This document shows, in pieces, positions 16,675-26,464 of a DNA stretch of 64,000 bases. Under the pieces are notes generated by a model. That model did not search any database, was not told the DNA's origin, and saw nothing but the letters and a program-made list of their open reading frames with translations. The translations under genes were made by a program, and so were the position numbers. The stretch is taken from assembly GCA_027682205.1 (NCBI GenBank), contig JAQDAD010000006.1, forward strand, positions 6,502-70,501. The letters are read 5' to 3'. The stretch is from Streptococcaceae bacterium AF54-32pH5A. GTDB lineage: Bacteria > Bacillota > Bacilli > Lactobacillales > Streptococcaceae. How positions within the stretch are numbered: position 1 is the stretch's first letter; the number at the start of each line of letters is the position of its first letter.

Positions 16675-17025
16675 TTAGTTCTTATCCAGATTGCGTAGCA
16701 TTTCGTCAATCTTGTTTCCATATTCGATGGATTCGTCTTTGACGAAGGTTAAATCTGGGATTTTGTACAATTTCAAATTGCGACCAAGTTCACGTTTGAT
16801 GGTACCAGTTGCTTTCTCAAGCCCGATTTGAGCTTTTTGGTTATCCGAAGCAAGGTTACTCAAAATGGTGTAGTAAACCTTGGCAACAGACAAGTCACCT
16901 AGCATCTGAACATCTGTGATGGTCACACCTTGGACACGGGGATCACGGACTTTCTTTTGCAAAATCTCATTGACTTCACGCTTGATTTCCATGCCCACAC
17001 GATCCGTACGGAAATGATTTGCCAT
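16675..17025 (-). CDS. rbfA: 30S ribosome-binding factor RbfA
   Basis: RbfA is a KH-fold protein that binds immature 30S subunits near helix 1 of 16S rRNA and is needed for late maturation and cold adaptation. The 116-residue form begins [18 protein letters not shown]. That ATG has AAAGGA 8 nt upstream, unlike an upstream alternative. Family blocks [15 protein letters not shown] and the conserved GxIKRELG-like segment [19 protein letters not shown] are present. It lies downstream of infB, the common arrangement in bacteria. A 139-nt spacer with a hairpin separates the two genes. Confidence 0.95.
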   Translation of the reverse strand: MANHFRTDRVGMEIKREVNEILQKKVRDPRVQGVTITDVQMLGDLSVAKVYYTILSNLASDNQKAQIGLEKATGTIKRELGRNLKLYKIPDLTFVKDESIEYGNKIDEMLRNLDKN

Positions 17026-17053
17026 GATATTCCTTTCTCTACTTTGAACCAAA

Positions 17054-17075
17054 AGCTAGGCCAGCAGACCTAGCT
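17054..17075 (-). other. Hairpin in the infB-rbfA spacer
   Basis: A 7-bp stem AGCTAGG/CCTAGCT with an 8-nt loop is followed by only UUU, so it is at most a weak terminator or an RNA processing/stability hairpin between infB and rbfA. Confidence 0.5.
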
Positions 17076-17191
17076 ATTTTCTAATAGATAGAGGAACTAG
17101 AGCCATTTGAATCTAGGAAACAAGCCTTTGATAGAACTAAAGTTCATCAAGGCGCTGTTGACAACGAGTCAAATGAGCTATCGTTTCTCTA

Positions 17192-19975
17192 TTATCTCTT
17201 GATTTCTTCCATGATATATGCCTCAATCACATCATCCATCTTGATGTCATTGTAGCCATCAATCATCAATCCACCTTCACGACCGTTTGTAACTTCTTTC
17301 ACATCGTCTTTGTAGTGTTTCAAGCTTGCGAGTTCGCCGTCATAGATAACGACACCGTCACGGATGACACGGACTTTAGAATCACGGGTAACCTTACCAC
17401 TCATAACCATAAATCCACCGATGGTTCCCACTTTAGATACCTTGAAGGTTTCACGGATAACTGCTTCACCGATAACTTTTTCTTCAAATTCTGGATCAAG
17501 CATCCCTTTCATGGCTTCTTCCATCTCTTCGATAACCTTGTAGATAATGCTGTGGAGACGGATTTCCACATCGTCTGCTTCTGCTTGCTGACGAGCTTGT
17601 GGTGTAGGGCGTACGTTGAAACCTACGATGAAGGCATTTGAAGCTTCGGCAAGTGTCACGTCAGATTCATTGATGGCACCGACAGCTGAGTGAACGATAG
17701 TAACTTTTACACCTTCTACATCGATCTTTTGAAGTGAGGCAGAAAGGGCTTCAACCGAACCTTGTACATCGGCTTTGATGATGACGTTAACAGACTTAAG
17801 TTCACCAGCTTTAAGCGTATCAAAGAGGTTTTCAAGACTGACACGTTGGGTAGCTTGACGTTGTTTCATAAGGGCACGTTTGGCACGTTCTTCACCTGCT
17901 GCACGCGCAGATTTTTCATCTTCGTAAACGGCAAAGTGGTCACCCGCCATTGGTGCTTCGTTCAAACCTGTGATAGAAACTGGTGTTGATGGACCTGCCA
18001 CCTTGACACGACGTCCAAGGTCATTAGTCATAGCACGGACACGACCAAAGGTATTTCCGACAACGATAGGATCTTGCACATTCAGAGTACCTTGTTGCAC
18101 AAGAAGGGTTGCGACCGCACCTTTCCCTTTATCCAAACGAGCTTCGATAACCGTACCGATCGCACGCACTGTTGGGTCTGCCTTGAGTTCTTGGATTTCA
18201 GCCACAAGAAGAACCGTTTCCAAGAGTTCATCGATATTTTGGTTGAACTTAGCTGAGATTTCGACAAACTCAGAATCTCCACCCCAAGCTGTTGACATGA
18301 CACCATGCTCTGCCAATTCACCGATAACGCGTTCTGGGTTGGCACCTGGTTTATCAATCTTGTTAATGGCTACGATGATTGGAACGTTGGCTGCTTTTGA
18401 GTGATTGATGGCTTCGATAGTCTGAGGCATAACACCGTCGTCTGCCGCTACGACCAAGATGGTGATATCGGTAACAGAAGCCCCACGAGCACGCATCGAT
18501 GTAAAGGCCGCGTGTCCTGGTGTATCAAGGAAGGTAATCTTCTTGCCATTTTCCACGATTTGGTAGGCCCCGATATGTTGCGTGATACCACCTGCTTCAC
18601 CTGTCGCAACACGAGAGTTACGAAGGGTATCTAGAAGGGTTGTTTTACCGTGGTCAACGTGTCCCATGATCGTCACAACTGGTGGGCGCTCAACCAATTC
18701 ATCTTCATTGAGATAACCATCTTCGACGAAGAAGCGTTCGATGTCCGCATTGTCCACTTCAACCTTTTGTTTAGCTTCGATACCATAATCTACCAATAGG
18801 AGTTCAATGGTGTCACCATCCAAAGATTGGTTTTGTGTGGCCATCACACCCATCATAAAGAGTTTCTTAACGATTTCAGCTGGTTCACGTTTGATACGTT
18901 TTGCAATTTCCGCAACAGTCATACCATCTGTATACTCAAATTCTGTTGGCAATTCATGGAACTTACGTTCTGTAACAGGTTTTGGTGCCTGATTACGATT
19001 ATTCTGCTTGTTGCCTTTTTTATTTTTCTTGTTGTTATTCCAGTTACTATTTCTTTGATTTCTCACTTGATTCTGACTACTTCGATTCTTTTGTTGTTTT
19101 CTAGGACCATCTTCTTCGTGATCATAATCGTCACGTTCTTTGTCTGGTCGAGCTTGTTTTTTACGACGTGTATCCACTGGCGCTTCTTTCGCTACAGGAG
19201 CTACTGCTACGGCTGGCTGCGTTTGTTCAGCTAACTTAGCAGCTTCCTCAAAGATTTCTTCAGGCTCCTTGCGTTTATTAGCTTGAGCCAAAGCTTCTTT
19301 GGCAGCTTGCGATTGTTTGAAGCGCTCCTCGCTTGAGCGTGCGTACTCTGCATTTTGCTCTGCTTTTAGGGCTGCTGCACGGGCTTTAAAGTCAACACGT
19401 GGTCCAGCTGGTTTTGGCTGGAAGTCTTGTTGCTGACGGCGATCATTGCCACGATTTCCTTGACCTTGTGGTTTTTTCCCTTGGTCGTTAAATCGGCGAT
19501 TGTCGCGGTTCCCTTGACCAGGTTTGCCACCATTACGGCCGTCGTTTTTCGGACGGTTACCGTTTTGTTGTTGGTCACGGTTGTTGCCCTTGTTTTGTTT
19601 GCGTCGCTCTGCCTGCTCTTTGGCACGCGCCTCACGCTCCGCCTTAAAGTTTCGGCTCTGCGGTCTTGCAGCCACCACTTTTTCTTCCTTAGGAGCTGCA
19701 GGTGCAACTGGTTTGCTTTCTTCCTTAGCGGCAGCTGGTTTAGCTGATGCAGGCTTTTCAGCTTTCTTTTCTACACTTGCTTTTGGTGTCACAGGTTTTG
19801 CTTCTGCCTTCGGAGCAGCAGGTTTAAAGCTAGCTGCGATTTGCTCAGCAGCAGCAGCTTCCACGCTCGATGAGTGGCTTTTTACATCCAAGCCCAACTC
19901 TTTTGCACGCGCTACAACTTCTTTACTTTCTTTTCCAAGTTCTTTTGCGATTTCGTACAATCTTTTCTTAGACAA
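17192..19975 (-). CDS. infB: Translation initiation factor IF-2
   Basis: IF-2 is the GTPase that places initiator tRNA on the ribosome. The 927-residue protein starts with an IF2_N domain ([20 protein letters not shown]), then a long low-complexity region rich in A, K, E, Q, N and R (about 50-345), then a second IF2_N segment ([22 protein letters not shown]). The G domain follows with [10 protein letters not shown] (near 438), DTPGH and NKID motifs, and then the C-terminal beta-barrel and initiator-tRNA domains. Length and order match streptococcal IF-2. It belongs to the rimP-nusA-ylxR-ylxQ-infB operon with a 16-nt gap after ylxQ. Confidence 0.97.
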   Translation of the reverse strand: MSKKRLYEIAKELGKESKEVVARAKELGLDVKSHSSSVEAAAAEQIAASFKPAAPKAEAKPVTPKASVEKKAEKPASAKPAAAKEESKPVAPAAPKEEKVVAARPQSRNFKAEREARAKEQAERRKQNKGNNRDQQQNGNRPKNDGRNGGKPGQGNRDNRRFNDQGKKPQGQGNRGNDRRQQQDFQPKPAGPRVDFKARAAALKAEQNAEYARSSEERFKQSQAAKEALAQANKRKEPEEIFEEAAKLAEQTQPAVAVAPVAKEAPVDTRRKKQARPDKERDDYDHEEDGPRKQQKNRSSQNQVRNQRNSNWNNNKKNKKGNKQNNRNQAPKPVTERKFHELPTEFEYTDGMTVAEIAKRIKREPAEIVKKLFMMGVMATQNQSLDGDTIELLLVDYGIEAKQKVEVDNADIERFFVEDGYLNEDELVERPPVVTIMGHVDHGKTTLLDTLRNSRVATGEAGGITQHIGAYQIVENGKKITFLDTPGHAAFTSMRARGASVTDITILVVAADDGVMPQTIEAINHSKAANVPIIVAINKIDKPGANPERVIGELAEHGVMSTAWGGDSEFVEISAKFNQNIDELLETVLLVAEIQELKADPTVRAIGTVIEARLDKGKGAVATLLVQQGTLNVQDPIVVGNTFGRVRAMTNDLGRRVKVAGPSTPVSITGLNEAPMAGDHFAVYEDEKSARAAGEERAKRALMKQRQATQRVSLENLFDTLKAGELKSVNVIIKADVQGSVEALSASLQKIDVEGVKVTIVHSAVGAINESDVTLAEASNAFIVGFNVRPTPQARQQAEADDVEIRLHSIIYKVIEEMEEAMKGMLDPEFEEKVIGEAVIRETFKVSKVGTIGGFMVMSGKVTRDSKVRVIRDGVVIYDGELASLKHYKDDVKEVTNGREGGLMIDGYNDIKMDDVIEAYIMEEIKR

Positions 19976-19991
19976 ATCATGTCCTCCTCTT

Positions 19992-20291
19992 CTATTCCAT
20001 AAGAGACCTCATTTTCTTTGTAAATCCAGCATCTGTCACAGCCAAAACCTTTCTAGATTTTCCGACTGCTATGCTTAATTCCAGTGTTGAAAACACGGTT
20101 ATAACTTCTACTTGATAATAGTCACTTTTATCTTGAATCTTCTTGGTTAGATTGGGACCAGCATCATAAGCTAAAAAAACTAGCTTGGCTTTCTGGTCTT
20201 GGATAGCCTTGACCACCAATTCCTCACCCGATATGATCCTGCCTGCTCGTTGAGCAAGACCCAAGAGATTGCTTATTTTTTGCTTATTCAA
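19992..20291 (-). CDS. ylxQ: L7Ae/YlxQ family RNA-binding protein
   Basis: A 99-residue protein of the L7Ae/L30e/Gadd45 fold ([20 protein letters not shown] start, then [19 protein letters not shown]), the kink-turn RNA-binding family. YlxQ of the nusA-infB operon is thought to bind RNA, possibly an RNase P or ribosomal k-turn, but its partner in streptococci is not established. It overlaps the ylxR stop by 8 nt, consistent with translational coupling, and precedes infB. Confidence 0.9.
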   Translation of the reverse strand: MNKQKISNLLGLAQRAGRIISGEELVVKAIQDQKAKLVFLAYDAGPNLTKKIQDKSDYYQVEVITVFSTLELSIAVGKSRKVLAVTDAGFTKKMRSLME

Positions 20292-20577
20292 GTCCTAACT
20301 CTCTTCTTTTTACTTTGTGATCCACATAGGCGATCAACTCGTCATAAAAGCTTTCTTCAACTTCCATGTTAAAGCTACGGTTAAAGACTTTCTTCTTTTT
20401 GGCCTCTAGGGCTTCTGCATTGTCTAGCTTGATATAAGCGCCGCGGCCATTGGCCTTGCCTGTCGGATCGATAAAGACCTGTCCTTCTTTGTTCTTGACA
20501 ATACGGAGCAAATCACGCTTGTCAATCACTTCGTTAGATACAACAGACTTGCGCAAAGGGATTTTTCTTGTTTTCAT
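20284..20577 (-). CDS. ylxR: YlxR (DUF448) RNA-binding protein
   Basis: A 97-residue protein of the YlxR/DUF448 family. The conserved core IPLRKSVVSNEVIDKRDLLRIV and the GRGAYI loop (preceded by DPTGKANGRG) are visible. Structures of the family suggest a nucleic-acid-binding surface. In Bacillus the protein affects many transcripts and RNase P activity has been proposed, but its role here is uncertain. It sits between nusA and ylxQ in the conserved operon and overlaps ylxQ by 8 nt. Confidence 0.92.
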   Translation of the reverse strand: MKTRKIPLRKSVVSNEVIDKRDLLRIVKNKEGQVFIDPTGKANGRGAYIKLDNAEALEAKKKKVFNRSFNMEVEESFYDELIAYVDHKVKRRELGLE

Positions 20578-20598
20578 CTTTCCCTCCTCTAGCAGCTT

Positions 20599-21735
20599 TT
20601 ATTCTTCGATCAATTCATCCGCAACTGCGTAATCCACTTGACCTGCTTCTTCCATAGCTTCAAACTCACTGGCAGACTTGATATCGATACGGTAACCCGT
20701 CAAGTGAGCTGCCAAGCGAACGTTTTGTCCACGACGGCCGATAGCTAGAGAAAGCTTGTTATCAGGTACAACGACCAAGGCACGTTTGCTGTCATTTTCA
20801 TCAAAGATAACTTGGTCAACCTCTGCAGGCGCGATGGCATTGTAGATAAACTCTGCTGGATCTGCTACCCACTCGATAACGTCGATGTTTTCTTCTACAG
20901 GAATCATACGGTCGCTCTTGGCATCGTAGCGAGCTGGGTGGAATTTGCTGGTGATCTTCTTGATATTGGCACCACCACGACCAACGATTGTACCGATGGC
21001 ATCCACGTTTGGATTGTGGCTACGAACAGCAACCTTAGTACGGTCACCTGCTTCACGAGCTACGCTCATGATTTCAACAGTTCCATCATAAACTTCTGGA
21101 ATTTCTTGCTCCATCAAGCGTTTGATCATCTCTGGATGGCTACGGCTAACAAAGACGTTCACACCACGAGGGTTATCTTCAACCTTGTAAACGTAGACTT
21201 CGATACGGTCGTGAGAAGCAAAAACTTCTCCAGGGATTTGATCTTGTTTTGACAATTGGGCTTCGATGCTGCCAAGGTTGACATAGATGAAACGGTTGTC
21301 AAAACGTTCTACTGTGCCTGACATGATTTCTTGCTCATGTTCTTTGTAAGTATTGTAGGTAATAGCACGTGTTTGCTTGCGCATTTTTTCCATGATGGTT
21401 TGTTTGGCAGATTGGGCTGCTACACGACCAAACTCAGCTGGCGCTTCTTCAAACTTAATCTTGTCACCAAGCTCATAGGCTGAATTAATGGCAAGGGCAT
21501 CTTTCAAGCTGATTTCCAAACGGCTATCAAATACTTCATCTACAACTTCACGGACAGTATAAACTGTAAAGTCACCTGTTTTTTCATTGAAGTCAATGGC
21601 TACGCTATCAGATTGACCATAACGTCTGCGATAAGCGGAACGAAGCGACTCTACTACTGCGTCGATGATGTCTTCTTTTTTGATTCCCTTGTCTTCTTCC
21701 AAAATGCGGAAGGCCTCTAGCATTTCTTTACTCAT
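20599..21735 (-). CDS. nusA: Transcription termination/antitermination factor NusA
   Basis: NusA binds RNA polymerase and nascent RNA, and modulates pausing, intrinsic termination and antitermination. The 378 residues cover the N-terminal polymerase-binding domain (about 1-130), an S1 domain (MSGTVERFDNRFIYVNLG), and two KH domains (IGTIVGRGGANIKKI and LAIGRRGQNVRLAAHLTGYRI). The C-terminal acidic AR repeats of E. coli NusA are absent, as is normal in Firmicutes. It lies just after rimP in the conserved operon. Confidence 0.97.
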   Translation of the reverse strand: MSKEMLEAFRILEEDKGIKKEDIIDAVVESLRSAYRRRYGQSDSVAIDFNEKTGDFTVYTVREVVDEVFDSRLEISLKDALAINSAYELGDKIKFEEAPAEFGRVAAQSAKQTIMEKMRKQTRAITYNTYKEHEQEIMSGTVERFDNRFIYVNLGSIEAQLSKQDQIPGEVFASHDRIEVYVYKVEDNPRGVNVFVSRSHPEMIKRLMEQEIPEVYDGTVEIMSVAREAGDRTKVAVRSHNPNVDAIGTIVGRGGANIKKITSKFHPARYDAKSDRMIPVEENIDVIEWVADPAEFIYNAIAPAEVDQVIFDENDSKRALVVVPDNKLSLAIGRRGQNVRLAAHLTGYRIDIKSASEFEAMEEAGQVDYAVADELIEE

Positions 21736-21777
21736 GTTCTTTTTACTTTTGAATCCTCAAAAGCTATCCTTTCTTTT

Positions 21778-22257
21778 CTATAGTTTTACTGCTAAACGTG
21801 CTTTTGATACTAAACTGTATGGAATTTGGACGGTTTTCTTACGTGTCTTGTCCATATATTCCATGGTCAACTCATCCTCTTCAAAGGATAGCAAGGTTCC
21901 TTCAAAGACTTTTTGCTTATCGATGGCCTTATAAAGACCAACGTGAATGTATTTCCCAACTGCTCCAGCGATAGCATCCTTGGTTTTCAAAGGACGCTCC
22001 AAGCCTGGACTGGTGATTTCTAGGAAATATTGTTTTGGGAAGGGATCAGGCTTGATAGTGTCTAGGACAGGACTGATAATTTCTGTCAGGTCTGCCGTGT
22101 CGTTCAAGGTAATTCCTTCAGGTTTATCTACAAAAATACTGAGAATCATGTCACTGCCAATCTTTCCATACTCGATATCCACGAGTTCGAAAGGCGCTTG
22201 GATGACAGGTTCTACAACTTCTCTGACTAATTCTACGATTGTTGCGATTGTGTCCAC
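21778..22257 (-). CDS. rimP: Ribosome maturation factor RimP
   Basis: RimP assists assembly of the 30S subunit. The 159-residue reading starts at a GTG ([19 protein letters not shown]) that has GAGGAG directly upstream at proper spacing. A longer in-frame ATG would extend into a leader hairpin and lacks a ribosome site. The [27 protein letters not shown] and [10 protein letters not shown] blocks are the family signature. It is the first gene of the rimP-nusA-ylxR-ylxQ-infB operon. Confidence 0.93.
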   Translation of the reverse strand: MDTIATIVELVREVVEPVIQAPFELVDIEYGKIGSDMILSIFVDKPEGITLNDTADLTEIISPVLDTIKPDPFPKQYFLEITSPGLERPLKTKDAIAGAVGKYIHVGLYKAIDKQKVFEGTLLSFEEDELTMEYMDKTRKKTVQIPYSLVSKARLAVKL

Positions 22258-22268
22258 CTCCTCATAAG

Positions 22269-22297
22269 CAAGAGGCGAAGATATTTCCCCGCCTCTC
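22269..22297 (-). other. Leader hairpin upstream of rimP
   Basis: The leader of the rimP operon contains a 7-bp stem AGAGGCG/CGCCTCT about 12-40 nt before the GTG start. It has no U-run, so it is not a classical terminator. It could affect ribosome access or RNA processing. Confidence 0.45.
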
Positions 22298-22317
22298 TTT
22301 CTCATATTCTTACTATC

Positions 22318-22346
22318 AGTATAGCACGTTTGTCAATTTATGTAAA
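22318..22346 (-). promoter_or_regulatory. Promoter of the rimP-nusA-infB operon
   Basis: On the minus strand TTTACA (22341-22346), a 17-nt spacer and TATACT (22318-22323) form a plausible sigma-A promoter 61 nt upstream of the rimP GTG. Confidence 0.65.
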
Positions 22347-22383
22347 GTATAAGCACTCAAACGGCTGGTTTTCAAGCTATTTT

Positions 22384-23019
22384 TTAAAATTCTGCCTCAA
22401 CTCGGTAGATTACTTGACCCTTGTTGGAGAATTTTTGCTCATATTCCGTCATGACATTACCTTCAAAATCACTGGCATGTAAGTCCAACCAAACCCCGTT
22501 CAGTTTCATCCCATACTGAGAAAAACTCACCAAGCTGTACTCAAACAAGCCACGATTGTCTGTCTTGAAATGGATTTCCCCATTCTCAGGCAAGATGCGC
22601 TTGAAGGTATCCAAGAAACTCTTGTAGGTCAGACGACGTTTTTCATGGCGTTTTTTAGGCCAGGGATCAGAAAAATTCAAGTACAAGCGATCAATCTCAC
22701 CGTCTTCAAAGTAGTCCGTCAAATCTGAACCATCTACCCACAACAACTTGATATTAGGCACTCCAACTTCTAATACCTTATCCAAGGCATAACTTAATAC
22801 CGACTTTTGGATGTCAATCCCGATATAGTTGATGTCAGGATTTTGTTTGGCCATTCCTGATACGAAGGCCCCTTTGCCACTTCCAACCTCAACATGAATA
22901 GGATGATCATTTCCAAACAAGTCTCGCCATTTCCCTTTAGCTTCCAAGGGATTGAGGACAACATACTGAGGATTAGCCTCTAGTAACTCTGTCGCCCCTT
23001 TACGATTTCTAACTCTCAT
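22384..23019 (-). CDS. trmB: tRNA (guanine-N7-)-methyltransferase TrmB
   Basis: A SAM-dependent enzyme of 211 residues that makes m7G46 in tRNAs. The SAM loop [15 protein letters not shown] (about 40-54), [11 protein letters not shown] and the acceptor region [19 protein letters not shown] are the hallmark TrmB blocks. Length is normal. It overlaps the stop of ccrZ by 4 nt, so the two are cotranscribed and probably coupled. This ccrZ-trmB pairing is conserved in streptococci from memory. Confidence 0.96.
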   Translation of the reverse strand: MRVRNRKGATELLEANPQYVVLNPLEAKGKWRDLFGNDHPIHVEVGSGKGAFVSGMAKQNPDINYIGIDIQKSVLSYALDKVLEVGVPNIKLLWVDGSDLTDYFEDGEIDRLYLNFSDPWPKKRHEKRRLTYKSFLDTFKRILPENGEIHFKTDNRGLFEYSLVSFSQYGMKLNGVWLDLHASDFEGNVMTEYEQKFSNKGQVIYRVEAEF

Positions 23020-23810
23020 CTTCTCTTTCCATACTTGTCACGGAAGATACGCAAGGCATAAATCTCCCGGTTTACATTATCTAAATCTTGATTTACAAAG
23101 TATTTGGTAATCTGACTCAAGTAAGAATACTGGCCGTACCAATACAATTTATCTAACACTGTCTGATTGTACTTATAACCGTAGTCTCTCAACCATTGAC
23201 GCCACTGATGATCTGGAATGTAGTGGCATAGCAAATGCGCCACATCAAACATACGATCCGTCAGACGAACCGAATCCCAATCCACTAGATAAACAAGACC
23301 ACTCTCTGTCTCAATCCAATTACTATGGCGAAGGTCCCCATGCACAATCGTTGCATAATCTTCTCTAAAGCCTGGAACCGTTCTGCGCAAATCATCAATC
23401 ACCGAATTTAAGTACTGATGTCGTTTCAAGACTTCAGGCGCTTCTTGCTTCCAAGACTGCAACAAGTCCACTGGCGTCTCCATAGTATATCCCAAACGGC
23501 TCAACTGCTTCATCAAGGGACGTGAGCGGTGGAGACGCGTCAAGATATTGATGATCTGCTTGCGGTTCATGTCGTGCGGGGTCAAGATTTTGCCCGTCAA
23601 CCATTCTTGGGCACACATATCACGACCATCCGCTAAACGACGAGTCCATAGTAATTGAGGAGCGATTTGTTCTCTGGCTAGGCCAGGTAGGATTGGAGAG
23701 GTGTTCATTTTTACAAAGACGCGCTTCCCATCAGGGTAGCTTCCCATATAAGCCTTGCCACTCTTCCCAGGTATAGGGGTCAGCGTTAGCTCATTATCAC
23801 CCAAGTCCAT
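23016..23810 (-). CDS. ccrZ: Cell-cycle regulator CcrZ (kinase-like phosphotransferase)
   Basis: A 264-residue protein of the choline/ethanolamine kinase-like fold. The catalytic loop [12 protein letters not shown] and the metal-binding LVDWDSVRL pair (about residues 160-190) are intact. In S. pneumoniae the gene immediately upstream of trmB encodes CcrZ, which interacts with FtsZ and couples division to DNA replication through DnaA. The Bacillus homolog is YtmP. Its natural substrate is not certain; ribose-type sugars have been discussed. GGAGG precedes the start. The assignment rests on sequence and on the conserved trmB neighbour. Confidence 0.9.
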   Translation of the reverse strand: MDLGDNELTLTPIPGKSGKAYMGSYPDGKRVFVKMNTSPILPGLAREQIAPQLLWTRRLADGRDMCAQEWLTGKILTPHDMNRKQIINILTRLHRSRPLMKQLSRLGYTMETPVDLLQSWKQEAPEVLKRHQYLNSVIDDLRRTVPGFREDYATIVHGDLRHSNWIETESGLVYLVDWDSVRLTDRMFDVAHLLCHYIPDHQWRQWLRDYGYKYNQTVLDKLYWYGQYSYLSQITKYFVNQDLDNVNREIYALRIFRDKYGKRR

Positions 23811-23857
23811 TTCTTTCCTCCGTATAAAGTTTCCTTACTATTCTACTAGTTTTTGGT

Positions 23858-24907
23858 CTATTCGTCAACCAATCTTTTCACTTGGTAAGGTAAATAAAAC
23901 AATTGTAGGAAGAAACTTGCTCCTACAAGAACCAACAAGGCTATTTTTTCTTGAAAAACTACTGCTCCGACTAGCAATTCCAACAAAAGAGCGACACTTC
24001 CCACACCGAACACAATCTGTTTCAAGCCCTTCTCTTTTTCACCTTTTTCTAAAGGAAAGAGCTGGGTCAAGTACTGGTAGTCAAAAGCACGATAGAGGGC
24101 CAATAACTGAAAGAGCAAGAGATAGTTAAACAAAACCACCACTGCTGTCGCAATCCAGGACTGCTCGATAAAGATCTCAGCTAACAAGGATAGGAGTAGG
24201 AGGCGGAGACTGAGGGCAAAGAGATCTCCATTTCGAAGATAAGAACGAAGATAGAGGTTTTGCCAGATCTTCCCTGGCACCTTTTGAACAGTCTTTAGAA
24301 TGAAATCCAGATAAGCACGACGCTTGACACTGTTTGAAACACCCTTGACCTGAGTAAAGAGAGCAAAGAAACGAAGTAAGACTTGCTTGCGCTTGCTTTC
24401 TTGGGCAATGACATAGTCCCAGTCCAGCCCAGTTTCAGTGAAAAATTTGCTGGCTTTGTGGCGAAAGAGGAGGTATTTCCCAGCTCCTAATAAAAGCACA
24501 TAGACAAGAAAGACTGGCAAGCCATAGCCCATGGCTAAAAACAAAGGTGCAAACAGGAGTAAAAAGAGAGTCTGAACAATTGTCCAGAAAACCAATGAAC
24601 GAGACGTCTGCCCTTTGAGATGGGACTTGACCTCCTCTTCACTGACTAAGAGAAAGAGCTTGTCAGGTACTTCCATGTAAGTCGCGATCCCTCCCCAAGC
24701 CAAAAGCAAGGCAGATACAATTCCCAAAAACAAGAGGATGGGCCAATGATTTTCAGGAAAATCTTGCAAGAGTTGACTGTACTGGTAGGCTAGAAAACCG
24801 ATGAGAACCAGCAGGAACAAGACAAAGTGGTCATTGAGAACATAACGCAGATAACCGACACACTCCTTACGAAAAGCCTGCTTTCTCCTTAAAAACAAGT
24901 CTTTCAT
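23858..24907 (-). CDS. ecsB: ABC transporter permease EcsB
   Basis: A 349-residue membrane protein with several hydrophobic segments in pairs (FVLFLLVLIGFLAYQYSQL, WPILLFLGIVSALLLAWGG and later pairs). This pattern fits EcsB, the membrane partner of EcsA. In Bacillus the Ecs exporter influences secretion, competence and intramembrane proteolysis by RasP. It begins within 4 nt of the EcsA stop and is clearly the second gene of an ecsAB operon. The divergent HIT gene beyond ecsA matches the classical hit-ecs arrangement. Confidence 0.88.
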   Translation of the reverse strand: MKDLFLRRKQAFRKECVGYLRYVLNDHFVLFLLVLIGFLAYQYSQLLQDFPENHWPILLFLGIVSALLLAWGGIATYMEVPDKLFLLVSEEEVKSHLKGQTSRSLVFWTIVQTLFLLLFAPLFLAMGYGLPVFLVYVLLLGAGKYLLFRHKASKFFTETGLDWDYVIAQESKRKQVLLRFFALFTQVKGVSNSVKRRAYLDFILKTVQKVPGKIWQNLYLRSYLRNGDLFALSLRLLLLSLLAEIFIEQSWIATAVVVLFNYLLLFQLLALYRAFDYQYLTQLFPLEKGEKEKGLKQIVFGVGSVALLLELLVGAVVFQEKIALLVLVGASFFLQLFYLPYQVKRLVDE

Positions 24908-25635
24908 CGGTCCTCCTCTTTGGTCAAAGCCAAGTAAATGTCGTTCAAGCTAGCCTCAGGCATGTCAAAGGCCTCGCGGAGTTGCTGGAGGTTCCCCTGA
25001 GCCCGCACCTCTCCCTTGTGGAGGATAACAAAGGCGTCACACATCTTTTCCGCAGAGTCCAGCACGTGGGTACTCATGAGGATGGACTTGCCTTTTTGTT
25101 TTTCTACTTCCAAAAGCTGAATCAAGTCAGCAATCGCCAAGGGATCGAGGCCAAGAAAAGGCTCATCCACGATGAAAAGACTCGGATCCACCACAAAAGC
25201 ACAGATAATCATGACCTTCTGCTTCATCCCTTTGGAGAAATGAACCGGAAACCAGTCCAATTTTTGATCCAAACGGAACATTTTTAAAAGCGGTTCTACT
25301 CGCTCAAAAGCCACTTTCTGTTCAATACCATAGGCCATGGCAACCGTCTCGATATGTTCTCTTAACGTCAATTCCTCGTACAAACTCGGAGTCTCTGGGA
25401 TATAGCCAATCTGCTTGCGGTAGTTGGTCGCATCTTCTCGCAGGGTTAGGTCATTAATCTTGATTTCCCCACTGTAAGGTGTCAAAAGACCGATAATTTC
25501 GTTGATTGTCGTTGATTTCCCAGCACCGTTGAGACCAATCAAACCGACCAACTGCCCACTTTCAACTGTAAAGGACACATCTTTCAAGACAGGGACGTGA
25601 ACATAGCCTCCTGTCAGGTTTTTAATTTCTAACAT
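24904..25635 (-). CDS. ecsA: ABC transporter ATP-binding protein EcsA
   Basis: A 243-residue ABC ATPase. Walker A is GLNGAGKST (about 36-44), the signature is HFSKGMKQKVM (a variant of LSGGQ), and Walker B with catalytic Glu is LFIVDEPFLGLD, followed by the switch His in STHVLDSAEKM. It should energise EcsB. The start lies just downstream of a divergent promoter region shared with the HIT gene, and the two coding regions overlap by 4 nt at ecsA-ecsB. What is transported is not known. Confidence 0.9.
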   Translation of the reverse strand: MLEIKNLTGGYVHVPVLKDVSFTVESGQLVGLIGLNGAGKSTTINEIIGLLTPYSGEIKINDLTLREDATNYRKQIGYIPETPSLYEELTLREHIETVAMAYGIEQKVAFERVEPLLKMFRLDQKLDWFPVHFSKGMKQKVMIICAFVVDPSLFIVDEPFLGLDPLAIADLIQLLEVEKQKGKSILMSTHVLDSAEKMCDAFVILHKGEVRAQGNLQQLREAFDMPEASLNDIYLALTKEEDR

Positions 25636-25652
25636 ATTTTCTCCGAATCTGG

Positions 25653-25672
25653 TATAATGTAGCTATATTATA
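25653..25672. promoter_or_regulatory. Divergent -10 elements of hit (plus) and ecsAB (minus)
   Basis: Two extended -10 motifs face away from each other: TGG-TATAAT on the plus strand (TATAAT at 25653-25658) toward the HIT gene, and TGA-TATAAT on the minus strand (25667-25672) toward ecsA. Good -35 boxes were not found for either. Confidence 0.6.
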
Positions 25673-25702
25673 TCAAAATTCAATACAGTAGAGGTGGATT
25701 TT

Positions 25703-26113
25703 ATGTCAGATTGCATTTTTTGTAAGATCATCGCAGGAGAGATCCCTGCTTCAAAAGTATACGAAGATGAGCAGGTTCTTGCCTTCCTTGATATTTCTCA
25801 AGTAACGCCTGGACACACCCTCCTTGTACCCAAAGAGCACTATCGCAATCTTTTGGAGATGGACGCTACTAGCGCCAGCCAACTCTTTGCCCAAGTGCCA
25901 CTGGTAGCTCAAAAAGTCATGAAAGCTACCAAAGCTGCTGGTATGAATATCATCGCCAACTGCGAGGAAGTTGCTGGTCAAACGGTCTTTCATACTCACG
26001 TGCACCTCGTACCTCGCTACGGTGCAGAAGATGACCTCAAGATTGACTTTATCGCCCACGAACCAGACTTTGACAAACTTGCCCAAGTCGCTGAAACCAT
26101 TAAAAACGCTTAA
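25703..26113 (+). CDS. hit: HIT family protein
   Basis: A 136-residue histidine-triad hydrolase. The triad is HTHVHLVPRY near residue 96, and the N-terminal CIFCKIIAGEIPA carries the zinc-type Cys pair seen in HIT/HINT proteins of Gram-positives. Such enzymes hydrolyse AMP-linked phosphoramidates. I use the ATG with GAGGTGG 5 nt upstream; a GTG three codons earlier overlaps that site. The gene is divergent from ecsAB and followed by two small membrane-anchored protein genes in the same direction. Confidence 0.93.
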   Translation: MSDCIFCKIIAGEIPASKVYEDEQVLAFLDISQVTPGHTLLVPKEHYRNLLEMDATSASQLFAQVPLVAQKVMKATKAAGMNIIANCEEVAGQTVFHTHVHLVPRYGAEDDLKIDFIAHEPDFDKLAQVAETIKNA

Positions 26114-26122
26114 GGAGTTGCC

Positions 26123-26401
26123 ATGAAATTATCAAATCTACTGCTATTTGCAGGTGCTGCAGCTGGAAGTTATTTTGTCGTCAAAAATCGCCAAGCCATC
26201 ACAGAGGAGTTTATGGACACTAGCGACCGCGTCGAAGCTATCAAGGATGATTTGGATATCATCCAAAACAGCCTACAAATCATCGACCAACAAAAAGCCC
26301 TTATCAAGGAATACCAAAAAGATTTAACCTACAAGTTCAAAGTTTTAGAAAAAGATTTCCAAACCAGAATGGCGGTCCTCCAAGAAGAAAACCAAGGATA
26401 A
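26123..26401 (+). CDS. Small membrane-anchored coiled-coil protein, function unknown
   Basis: A 92-residue protein. Residues about 5-22 (LLLFAGAAAGSYFVVKN) form a single hydrophobic anchor, and the remainder is a charged helical, probably coiled-coil region (DDLDIIQNSLQIIDQQKAL). It resembles the YtxH/YhaH type of small proteins; Bacillus yhaH lies beside hit, so a shared neighbourhood is plausible. It begins 9 nt after the HIT stop with GGAG upstream, so it is likely cotranscribed with hit. Confidence 0.72.
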   Translation: MKLSNLLLFAGAAAGSYFVVKNRQAITEEFMDTSDRVEAIKDDLDIIQNSLQIIDQQKALIKEYQKDLTYKFKVLEKDFQTRMAVLQEENQG

Positions 26402-26464
26402 GAAAGCCTCCAACTTTCCTAAAATCCATTTTGGGTTACTAGATTCGAACAGAAAAGGGAGGGA

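Noticed and set aside
17970..18404. Long plus-strand open frame of 144 codons opposite infB
   Set aside because: Shadow frame of a well-conserved GTPase domain with no ribosome site and low-complexity translation.
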